Origin: Akkermansiaceae bacterium
GTDB taxonomy: Bacteria; Verrucomicrobiota; Verrucomicrobiia; Verrucomicrobiales; Akkermansiaceae
Assembly: GCA_029287105.1 (NCBI GenBank)
Contig: JARFRT010000010.1
Coordinates: forward strand, 1-5,648
Reading direction: 5' to 3'
DNA length: 5,648 nucleotides
Made by a program: the position numbers and the translations under genes. A model generated the notes under the pieces. That model had not been told where the DNA came from. It worked only from the letters and a program-made list of their open reading frames with translations, and did no database searches. Positions within the stretch are counted from its first letter, which is position 1. Every line of letters starts with the position of its first letter. Shown piece by piece: positions 1 to 5,648 of this stretch.

Positions 1-34
1 TCAAAGCCAAATTTAAAAATATATCCCGGACGCC
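1..34 (+). other. Upstream continuation of the GH42-like gene in another frame; probable frameshift site at A5 (15-19)
   Basis: The frame of the downstream gene is closed by TAA at 14-16, yet the frame beginning at base 3 is open and reads KAKFK up to the run of five A at 15-19. If the run held six A, the two frames would join into KAKFKKYIPDAVVHLIRLDN. This resembles the helix and beta strand that precede the 'GIDRE' segment in GH42-like enzymes. What is seen is the two frames and the homopolymer. That the gene enters from the left and is shifted here is inference. It could be a true pseudogene lesion or a sequencing or assembly error. Confidence 0.5.
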
Positions 35-1252
35 GTGGTTCACCTCATACGACTGGACAACTACAGCCTTGGGCCGCTGGACGGTGCTGTCACCGACGGG
101 ATTGACCGGGAAATGCTGACACCATCGGCGAGTCTGCAGGGGCTTGATACCAGACCACTACCGGTCACCGAACCTCGTATGGCGGCCGGCAACATGGGAC
201 GCAATCCCAATGAAATTCTCCACTATGACGAGTCTCCGTACGGGTTCCACTGGCTCGGCCAATCGTTTTTGTATGACTACCTGACATCACTCAAACCTTA
301 CAGGCCGATCATCGACTTTGAATACCATGCGTTTTCCATCAATACGATCCGCATCCCGGAGATCAAACAAAACCACGCCAGTGCTTCCCTGTGGTTGGCG
401 CACCTGCATGGCCTTGTCGGAAATATGGCGTGGTACTGGCAGCAGCGGTTTGGACCGTATCCATTCCCTCACGAACACTTCAAGGTATGGTTTTACGGGA
501 GTCTGTCTGCACAGCCACGGGTTGCTGCGGAGTATTTTCAGACGATGTTGAAACTGAATACTTTCTCGCAAGAAGTCGAGGCACTGGCGTCCGTCGACAA
601 AAAACCGGTTCGTCTGTTTGTCTCCAAGCCCTCGTATATTCAAAACCGTTCGCACATCGACGCACTTCACAGGGTTTATGAGGGGGTGTGCTTCCATGGC
701 TTCAGAATCGGATTTTTGACTGAACAGGAACTTGCACGTGTCAATTCTGCTCGAGATTGTCAACTGATCATCATTCCCGACGCAGAATTTGTCAGCGCCG
801 AGGCATTGCAGGCGCTGGAAAAAGCCAAGAAGTCCGGGGTGCAACTCGTCCGTTTTGGCACAATAAAAACCACACGCGATGCGCACGGACTTCCGCACCC
901 GCCGGAGTTGATTGAGTTTTTAAAAGACGTGCCGGTTATAGCTTATGCAGATGCGCATACTCTTTCTAACATCTTTGAGAAACGGCTGGAACCGATCACC
1001 TCCGATTTGAAGGTCGTGGTTACCCATGCAGATGGCCGCAACGCATTTGGTGTTGTTCACCGGCAAGCGGTGGTGAATGGCAAGCGCGTCTTGTTACTTG
1101 TCAACGTTTCTGACAAACCCGTCGAGGTCCGGATGCGTTCACAAAAGAGCCGTTTTGTGGACGGCTTTGATCTGCTTAACAGCGAGCCCATCAAAGGAGC
1201 GGGTATTACGCTACCCTTCCAGGGAGTTCGGCTCATCGATATTTCATTATGA
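35..1252 (+). CDS. GH42-like beta-galactosidase family protein, C-terminal part (5' end missing or frameshifted)
   Basis: This is the C-terminal half of a glycoside hydrolase resembling family GH42, whose members usually hydrolyse terminal beta-galactosides. Residues 20-140 (numbered from the GTG at 35) look like the end of the catalytic barrel. They include DGIDREML (21-28), the probable nucleophile E96 in IIDFEYHAFS, and HGLVGNMAWYWQQRFG (125-140), which corresponds to the 'LHG...W.W' strand of the family. Residues 191-275 (PVRLFVSKPS, YEGVCFHGFRIGFLTE, LIIIPDAEFVS) match the Rossmann-like trimerisation domain. Residues 328-405 form a beta-rich C-terminal domain ending in a normal stop. The acid/base Glu and most of the barrel are absent. 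The GTG at 35 is unlikely to be a real start: it has no ribosome binding site and homology-like sequence (PDAVVHLIRLDN) runs across it. An in-frame TAA at 14-16 precedes it, so the gene is probably frameshifted in the A run. Family assignment is by motif only, and substrate is uncertain. Confidence 0.7.
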   Translation: MVHLIRLDNYSLGPLDGAVTDGIDREMLTPSASLQGLDTRPLPVTEPRMAAGNMGRNPNEILHYDESPYGFHWLGQSFLYDYLTSLKPYRPIIDFEYHAFSINTIRIPEIKQNHASASLWLAHLHGLVGNMAWYWQQRFGPYPFPHEHFKVWFYGSLSAQPRVAAEYFQTMLKLNTFSQEVEALASVDKKPVRLFVSKPSYIQNRSHIDALHRVYEGVCFHGFRIGFLTEQELARVNSARDCQLIIIPDAEFVSAEALQALEKAKKSGVQLVRFGTIKTTRDAHGLPHPPELIEFLKDVPVIAYADAHTLSNIFEKRLEPITSDLKVVVTHADGRNAFGVVHRQAVVNGKRVLLLVNVSDKPVEVRMRSQKSRFVDGFDLLNSEPIKGAGITLPFQGVRLIDISL

Positions 1253-1309
1253 TCACCGGTGTCGGCATTCCACGGCGGACTCCTTCGCTGGGGCAAGGTT
1301 GAGCACCGG
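1253..1309. other. Short convergent intergenic gap
   Basis: These 57 bases separate the stop of the GH42-like gene from the stop of the sulfatase gene on the other strand. An 8-bp perfect palindrome, CACCGGTG, lies at 1254-1261 immediately after the first stop. I see no stem-loop followed by a T tract on either strand, so no terminator is called. Confidence 0.6.
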
Positions 1310-2614
1310 CTATGAGCCCGGCACCACGGTTTGCTTGAACCGTTCAATGGCCTGCCTCATGGATTTGGCGATTTCGGGATGGCGGGTGACCAGGTTGGTC
1401 GTTTCCCTGATGTCGGTCGCGAGGTTGTAGAGCTGAACGTCGCCGTCCTTCAGGATCATCTTCCAATGCCCACGGCGCATCGCCGTGCCCAGTTTCGGCT
1501 CGTAGCCAAAGAAGAGGTCACGGGCCGGCAAGGGCTTTTGCCCAAGAAGGAGGTCCTTGGCGCTTGCCCCGTCCAGGTTGTCCGGGGTGTCCGCCGAGAG
1601 TCCGGCGATATCGGACAGGGTCGGGAACAGGTCAAAGCCGGCAAGAAGCGTATCACACGTCGTGTCCGCCTTGATTTTCCCCGGCCACCATGCCACCGCA
1701 GGGACACGGTGCCCGCCCTCATACTGGCTGAACTTGCCGCCGCGGAATGGCCGCTCCACCGGACTCATCCGCACGTCGCCGTTGTCCGACCAGAAAAACA
1801 CAAGCGTATTTGCGGCAATGCCCGATGCGCTGACCGTATCGAGGATCGTGCCGACGCTCTGGTCCAGATCCTCCACGATCTTTTTGTAGCGGGGCCGGTT
1901 GATGTCGTCGACGCGGTTCTGTTTCCAACCCTTCTCGCGCTTCTCCGGCGTATCGGACCTGGTCTGGTAAGGGTTGTGCACCGCCTGGTGCGCCACATAA
2001 AGCAGGAAGGGCCGGTCCTTGTTGCGCTTGATAAAGTCGACACTTTTCCGGGTGATGATGTCGGTCGAGTAGCCCTTGACCTCCTGCCGCGCGAGACCGT
2101 TGCGCCAGGTCGCGTGCTGGTGGTAATCAGCGCCCCCATTGAGCAGGCCGACAAACTCGTCGAAGCCGTGGTGCACCGGGTTGTGGCGGTCCTGATAGCC
2201 ACAGTGCCACTTGCCGTAGAGCGCGGTCGCGTAGCCATTCTTCTTGAACACCTTTGCGATGACGGGCGTCGTCGGGGGAATCCCGTGACCCGCTTCACGG
2301 CTGCCGACAATCACGTCGACGATGCCGCCGCGTTGTTGGTAGCGTCCGGTGAGAAACGCAACGCGCGTGGGGCTGCACACCGAGGAGTTGGAATGAAAAT
2401 CGGTGAAGGTCATGCCTTCGCGGGCCATGCGGTCGATCCGCGGCGTCTTGACCCAGCCCCGGTAAAGGCTGAGATCCCCGCAACCCAGATCGTCCGCCAG
2501 GATGATGATGATGTTCGGCGGCCGCGTCGCGGGTGCGGCGGAACAGGTCAACACTGCCGCCAAAGCAGCAGACAGGACAGCAAGTAGGGCATGAGGCAAT
2601 GGGCGGGTCGTCAT
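1310..2614 (-). CDS. Secreted type I sulfatase (arylsulfatase family, formylglycine-dependent)
   Basis: This enzyme hydrolyses a sulfate ester, probably on a polysaccharide, outside the cytoplasm. Numbered from the chosen ATG, residues 1-26 form a signal peptide (MTTRPLP, then a hydrophobic ALLAVLSAALAAVLT stretch, then CSAAPA). The family core starts at PPNIIIILADDLG with metal ligands D41 and D42. C80 lies in SVCSPTR (C-x-P-x-R), the site converted to formylglycine, with R84. Further matches to the active site are K135 and H137 (YGKWH), H209 and H213 (AHQAVH), D277 and N278 (WSDNGD), and K294 (FRGGK). The C-terminal LYNLATDIRETTNL segment is typical of the family. At 434 aa it is full length. 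The frame stays open to an ATG at 2722, but this would add 36 residues ahead of the signal peptide, so 2614 is preferred. No clear ribosome binding site is seen. The activating enzyme is not in the window. The sulfatase subfamily and substrate cannot be read from the sequence. Confidence 0.95.
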   Translation of the reverse strand: MTTRPLPHALLAVLSAALAAVLTCSAAPATRPPNIIIILADDLGCGDLSLYRGWVKTPRIDRMAREGMTFTDFHSNSSVCSPTRVAFLTGRYQQRGGIVDVIVGSREAGHGIPPTTPVIAKVFKKNGYATALYGKWHCGYQDRHNPVHHGFDEFVGLLNGGADYHQHATWRNGLARQEVKGYSTDIITRKSVDFIKRNKDRPFLLYVAHQAVHNPYQTRSDTPEKREKGWKQNRVDDINRPRYKKIVEDLDQSVGTILDTVSASGIAANTLVFFWSDNGDVRMSPVERPFRGGKFSQYEGGHRVPAVAWWPGKIKADTTCDTLLAGFDLFPTLSDIAGLSADTPDNLDGASAKDLLLGQKPLPARDLFFGYEPKLGTAMRRGHWKMILKDGDVQLYNLATDIRETTNLVTRHPEIAKSMRQAIERFKQTVVPGS

Positions 2615-2716
2615 TAGTCGCGAGCGTAGCTTTCCGGGCCGCTTTGCCAAGATCGGATTTGTGGCGGATGGGGCGGTGTGTAACCCACGTACCAGTTCAC
2701 AGCTGCTCGCATTCAA

Positions 2717-2729
2717 ACGCAATATGCGT
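2717..2729. repeat. Small inverted repeat ACGCA-ATA-TGCGT
   Basis: Perfect 5-bp arms are separated by a 3-bp AT-only spacer in the divergent intergenic region, about 100 bp from the sulfatase start and 140 bp from the GH95 start. Its shape fits a small operator half-site pair, but arms this short arise easily by chance. No regulator family is recognised. Confidence 0.3.
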
Positions 2730-2797
2730 GTCTTGAGTGAAGATTTTCATTTCCCTCTTTCGCCCTTGCCTGATCACCGCCCTCTTGCCAGAGTCGG

Positions 2798-2819
2798 CCC
2801 ATTCGGCCCCCATTCGGCC
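2798..2819. repeat. Perfect 11-bp tandem direct repeat (two copies of CCCATTCGGCC)
   Basis: Two identical 11-bp units abut at 2798-2808 and 2809-2819. The core TCGGCC also occurs just before them at 2794-2799, and TCGGC again at 2834-2838. A spacing of 11 bp is close to one helical turn, so the copies would face the same side of the DNA, as in some direct-repeat operators. They lie about 50-70 bp upstream of the GH95 start. The repeat is certain from the sequence; a binding role is inference, and replication slippage in a C-rich tract is the alternative. Confidence 0.6.
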
Positions 2820-2869
2820 GCCGCTCCCCCCTCTCGGCAACGCCCCACCCCCAACGTAAATTTCTAGCA

Positions 2870-5284
2870 ATGATCATGAAAAAAAGAACGATTAGTACGC
2901 TGTCATTATTGATGATACTTCTGAGTGCATCCCAGCTATTGGCCAGTGACAGCCAAAAGCATGACACGGTTCAGAAAGACCTCCTCTGGTCTTCAGAGCC
3001 GGTGGTGTTCTCTGAAAAAATGAATTTAAGGGCAAGAGTGAAACATTGGTCTGAGAATGTCTATCCCATGGGGAATGGACGACTGGGGTTTACGGTCTTT
3101 GGTTCTCCACTGAGAGAAAGGATCCATTTCAACGAAGACTCACTCTGGGTGGGCAATGAGGATTATCCCGGTGGTTATCAGCCCTTTGGTGATGTTTATG
3201 TGGAGCTTGGTCACAAGGAGTTTACGAATTACCGCCGCAAGCTCGATATCAAGCGTGCTGTGCAGACCGTGACGTATCAATCCCGTGGTATTCAATACAA
3301 ACGTGAGTACTTTGCCAGCTACCCTGCCCAAGTCATGGTCTTTCGTTTCTCCGCCGACCAACCGGGTGCGCTGTCCGGCAAGGTCCGGCTCGATAGCATC
3401 CATCGCTCCAAACACGCACTCGATCAAGGTCAGCCCCCCGAGCAGGCTGCCGCGATTACCACCACGGCCAAGGGTCGGACACTGACTCTGAAAGGCGCCA
3501 ACAAGGATCTGTTCTGGTGGAAAGTCTTTCTCGAGAAAGTCAACAGGAAGGACAGCGACGGAAGGAAGCAACGTCGCGGCAGGGAGTATGGCAGTGAACA
3601 GATTATCGATCTCGATTACGAGGCACAGGTGCGGGTGCTCAATGATGGTGGGACCGTCAAAGTAGAAGGAGACAGCCTTGTTTTTGACAAGTGTAACAGC
3701 CTGACCTTGCTGTTGGCCGCCGACACCAATTACATCAACCAACGTGAGAAAGGCTGGCGGACAGACCATCCTCATGCCCTCGTATCGAGCCAAATCGAAA
3801 ATGCTGCCCAACAGCCATACGAAAAACTTCTCAAACAACATATCGAAGACTATCAGCATTTCTTTAACCGCTTCGACATCAACCTGGGCAGCACCAGTGA
3901 TGACCGCAAAATACTCCCGACCGCGGAGCGTTTGGAAACTTATACACCGGGCAATGACCCGGAACTGGAAGCACTGATGTATCGTTACGCCCGCTATCTG
4001 ATGCTCAGTTGTTCACGACCCGGCCACGGAGCGCTACCTGCCAACCTGCAAGGGTTGTGGCTTTTTCACATTCGACCTGCCTGGCTTTGCGATTACCACA
4101 CCGATATCAATTTGCAGATGAACTACTGGTTCGTCGATCAGGCGAACCTGTCCGAGTGCTTTGCCCCGCTTGCCGAGTGGTTGGATTCTATTCGCGATGT
4201 CCGCAAAGAAGAGACCCTTAAAGTGCTGGGGATCAAACGAGGTTGGTTGATGCGTTCAGAGAATGGCATCTTTGGCGGCTCCTCGTATCATTTTCAAAAG
4301 GGAGACTCGGCCTGGATCAGCCAGAACCTGTGGGATCACTATGCCTTTACCCGCGACAAGGAGTACCTGAACCGTTACGCCTATCCCATCATGAAAGAGG
4401 TTAGCCACTTCTGGCTGGACCACCTCAAGGAGTTGCCCGATGGCACTCTGGTGGTGCCCGATGGAACCTCGCCGGAACACGGCCCCAAGAAGGACGAAAA
4501 AACAGGCAAGGTCGTCATCGTGGAAGGACTGCGCACCCATCTCGACGGCGTTTCCTATGATCAACAGCTTTGCTGGGATCTGTTCAACAACACGGTCGAA
4601 GCCGCCGAAGCCCTCGGCGTGGACGGCCCGCTGCGCAAGGAACTCACCGCGAAACGAGACAAACTGCTCGGCCCGAAAATTGGCAAGTGGGGGCAACTCC
4701 AGGAGTGGATGAAGGATGTCGATGACCCCAAGAACGGCCATCGTCACATCAGTCATATGCTGGCGGTCTATCCGGGACGGCAGATCCATCCCACCACAAC
4801 GCCGCAACTGACCGAAGCCGCCAAGGTCAGCACCGTGGCTCGTGGCAATGGCAAAAGCGGATGGAGCAAGGTGTTTCGCGCCTGTGTGTATGGACGTCTG
4901 CAGGAGGCCGAGCGTGCCTACGGGATGCTCTCCCTGATTCTCAAGACACAAGTCTACTCGAATCTATGGGCGACCCACCCACCATTTCAGATCGACGCCA
5001 ATTTTGGGTTTGCGGCGGCGGTCAATGAAATGTTGATCCAATCGCACATGGGCTATCTCCACCTGCTTCCTGCTCTACCGAAAGCCTGGAAGGATGGGAA
5101 TGTCAAAGGCATGCGCGTCCGGGGAGGATTCGAGCTCGATATGGAGTGGCGAGACGGCAAGCTGGCGCGCGTTGAAATCCGCAATATATCCAGCGAGGAC
5201 GGTCAGTGTACGATTCGTTACGGGGGCAAGACCAAGGCACTCGTGATTGATCGTAAGACACCGACCGTCCTGACCGAACTGTAA
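2870..5284 (+). CDS. Secreted glycoside hydrolase family 95 protein, probable alpha-L-fucosidase
   Basis: GH95 enzymes release alpha-linked L-fucose (some prefer L-galactose) by an inverting mechanism. The 804-aa product is a normal family length. Residues 1-25 form a signal peptide (MIMKKR, a hydrophobic core, then LLAS); ATG at 2876 is an equally possible start, and neither has a clear ribosome binding site. The N-terminal beta domain shows YPMGNGRLGFTVFG (65-78), HFNEDSLW (86-93) and NYRRKLD (120-126). The (alpha/alpha)6 barrel shows LPANLQGLW (389-397), DYHTDINLQMNYW (408-420), SPEHG (534-538) with the probable general acid E536, GQLQEW (608-613), HRHISHM (624-630) and QIDANFG (707-713) with the probable base-side D709. 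Position 412 is Asp where the characterised bifidobacterial enzyme AfcA has the first Asn of an N-x-N pair; N414 is kept. Residues 222-245 look like a charged insertion. It is divergent from the sulfatase gene. Family certain; exact substrate less so. Confidence 0.93.
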   Translation: MIMKKRTISTLSLLMILLSASQLLASDSQKHDTVQKDLLWSSEPVVFSEKMNLRARVKHWSENVYPMGNGRLGFTVFGSPLRERIHFNEDSLWVGNEDYPGGYQPFGDVYVELGHKEFTNYRRKLDIKRAVQTVTYQSRGIQYKREYFASYPAQVMVFRFSADQPGALSGKVRLDSIHRSKHALDQGQPPEQAAAITTTAKGRTLTLKGANKDLFWWKVFLEKVNRKDSDGRKQRRGREYGSEQIIDLDYEAQVRVLNDGGTVKVEGDSLVFDKCNSLTLLLAADTNYINQREKGWRTDHPHALVSSQIENAAQQPYEKLLKQHIEDYQHFFNRFDINLGSTSDDRKILPTAERLETYTPGNDPELEALMYRYARYLMLSCSRPGHGALPANLQGLWLFHIRPAWLCDYHTDINLQMNYWFVDQANLSECFAPLAEWLDSIRDVRKEETLKVLGIKRGWLMRSENGIFGGSSYHFQKGDSAWISQNLWDHYAFTRDKEYLNRYAYPIMKEVSHFWLDHLKELPDGTLVVPDGTSPEHGPKKDEKTGKVVIVEGLRTHLDGVSYDQQLCWDLFNNTVEAAEALGVDGPLRKELTAKRDKLLGPKIGKWGQLQEWMKDVDDPKNGHRHISHMLAVYPGRQIHPTTTPQLTEAAKVSTVARGNGKSGWSKVFRACVYGRLQEAERAYGMLSLILKTQVYSNLWATHPPFQIDANFGFAAAVNEMLIQSHMGYLHLLPALPKAWKDGNVKGMRVRGGFELDMEWRDGKLARVEIRNISSEDGQCTIRYGGKTKALVIDRKTPTVLTEL

Positions 5285-5514
5285 GGTCGGAACATAGAAT
5301 TGGCTGACGCATCTCGGTATGAACCGAGGACACGGGCTGCGCACCGACATCAAATCAGACTTACCACAAAAGGCGCATCAGTTTTCAGCTGTCTTGCCGT
5401 GCGGGCCGGGGTCATAATCCTAGCTGGTGCCATTTGGCCACGTGATCTGTAGGTTTTGGTTGTTTCAAGCTCACTACTTGCATGATACGCCCGCTTTTGT
5501 AAGACTCATCCATC
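5285..5514. other. Non-coding gap between the GH95 gene and the next gene
   Basis: These 230 bases hold no credible gene on either strand. The only structures I see are the hairpin at 5313-5328 and a short 4-bp-arm palindrome, GCCATTTGGC, around 5429-5438. I see no tRNA-like or riboswitch-like pattern. It probably holds the end of the GH95 transcript and the promoter of the next gene, but no clear promoter boxes can be picked out. Confidence 0.5.
5313..5328 (+). terminator. Weak candidate terminator hairpin after the GH95 gene
   Basis: CTCGGT-ATGA-ACCGAG is a perfect 6-bp stem with a 4-nt loop, starting 29 bases after the GH95 stop. A T-G pair could extend it by one step. The bases that follow (GACACGGGCT) are not a T tract, so it does not meet the usual intrinsic terminator pattern. 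It may instead stabilise the 3' end of the mRNA or be chance. Confidence 0.3.
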
Positions 5515-5648
5515 ATGAAAAAGACCCTCATTTTGTTCGTCCTCATCCTCGTTGGCGGAGGCTGGACCGCCAACAAATACCTTCAGCGTGCCAACAAAAG
5601 CAGTGAGGAAAAAGAGCGCTTTATCGAACACACGCGCAACTACACAAC
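5515..5648 (+). CDS. Unrecognised protein with N-terminal membrane or signal segment (3' end cut by window)
   Basis: Forty-four full codons are visible from ATG 5515 and the frame is still open at the window end. The product begins MKKTLILFVLILVGGGW, a positive start followed by a hydrophobic stretch (about residues 4-17). A polar, charged region follows (NKYLQRANKSSEEKERF). This fits a signal peptide or an N-terminal membrane anchor with the rest outside the cytoplasm; there is no Cys for a lipoprotein site. I do not recognise the family. The start is supported by the hydrophobic N-terminus directly after MKK rather than by a ribosome binding site, which is not evident. It lies on the same strand as the GH95 gene but 230 bases away, so co-transcription is uncertain. 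Confidence 0.6.
   Translation, partial: MKKTLILFVLILVGGGWTANKYLQRANKSSEEKERFIEHTRNYT

Larger units (their letters stand above)
2615..2869. promoter_or_regulatory. Divergent intergenic control region between sulfatase and GH95 genes
   Basis: These 255 bases separate two divergently transcribed genes of probably shared function, so they should carry both promoters and any shared operator. The half near the GH95 gene (about 2750-2857) is very pyrimidine-rich on the plus strand and poor in A and G, apart from short TCGGC cores. It ends abruptly at an AT-rich stretch just before the GH95 start. A tandem repeat (2798-2819) and a palindrome (2717-2729) are listed separately. I could not find a convincing -35/-10 pair for either direction. 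The regulatory role is inferred from position. Confidence 0.5.

Noticed and set aside
1253..1340. Bidirectional terminator between the convergent genes
   Set aside because: Only a short CACCGGTG palindrome and loosely related ACCGGC/GCCCGGC words are present; no stem-loop with a T tract can be drawn.
1331..2587. Long open frame (418 codons) on the plus strand opposite the sulfatase
   Set aside because: It mirrors the GC-rich sulfatase coding strand and encodes an Arg/Val/Ala/Asp-rich product with no recognisable domain. The sulfatase on the minus strand has complete family motifs, so this frame is a shadow.
2571..2596. Possible lipoprotein signal (VLTC) in the sulfatase leader
   Set aside because: Thr at the position before Cys and Leu before that do not fit the usual lipobox, which needs Gly, Ala or Ser next to Cys. 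Ordinary signal peptidase I cleavage near CSA-A is more likely.
2615..2722. N-terminal extension of the sulfatase to an ATG at 2722
   Set aside because: The extra 36 residues look unlike protein-coding sequence and would bury the signal peptide inside the protein. The ATG at 2614 places the signal peptide at the N-terminus.
2713..2967. Minus-strand open frame across the C-rich intergenic stretch and the GH95 signal peptide
   Set aside because: It yields an Arg/Gly/Glu-rich product from the skewed C-tract and overlaps the start of a real gene; no start signal or homology-like pattern is visible.
3140..3859. Open frame of 239 codons on the minus strand inside the GH95 gene
   Set aside because: It lies wholly inside a well-supported GH95 coding region and has no recognisable domain of its own.
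5450..5490. Sigma-70-like promoter before the last gene (TTGTTT then CATGAT)
   Set aside because: The spacing is only 15 bases and the -35 match is poor, so it is not distinguishable from chance.

Overview
This window looks like part of a carbohydrate-degradation locus from a bacterium of the Planctomycetes-Verrucomicrobia-Lentisphaerae type. That guess rests on a secreted formylglycine sulfatase beside two glycoside hydrolases, on poor Shine-Dalgarno signals at every start, and on the absence of SusC/SusD-like genes in view. None of these is decisive for taxonomy.

Layout: (1) 1-1252, plus strand, is the C-terminal part of a GH42-like beta-galactosidase-type protein. It carries the end of the catalytic barrel with the probable nucleophile Glu, then the trimerisation-like domain and a C-terminal beta domain. 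Its 5' part lies outside the window, and the reading frame appears to break at a run of five A at 15-19. (2) 1310-2614, minus strand and convergent with the first gene, is a complete secreted type I sulfatase with the CSPTR modification motif and a full set of recognisable active-site residues. (3) 2615-2869 is a divergent intergenic region, rich in C on the plus strand, with a perfect 11-bp tandem repeat and a small palindrome. (4) 2870-5284, plus strand, is a complete secreted GH95 protein (alpha-L-fucosidase family, 804 aa). (5) 5285-5514 is non-coding and has one small hairpin. (6) 5515 to the window end is the beginning of an unrecognised protein with an N-terminal membrane or signal segment.

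The likely joint role is stripping sulfate, fucose (or L-galactose) and possibly beta-galactose from a sulfated, fucose-bearing glycan such as an algal fucan or a mucin-like glycan. The gene families and their adjacency are what the sequence shows; the substrate is inferred. The sulfatase gene has a clearly higher GC content (about 60-70% in sampled lines) than the two hydrolase genes (about 45-55% in most samples) and sits in opposite orientation between them, which hints at a separate origin.

I see no wholly new system here. The most interesting points are an Asn-to-Asp change at a probable catalytic position of the GH95 enzyme, the probable frameshift in the first gene, and the repeat-bearing divergent control region.
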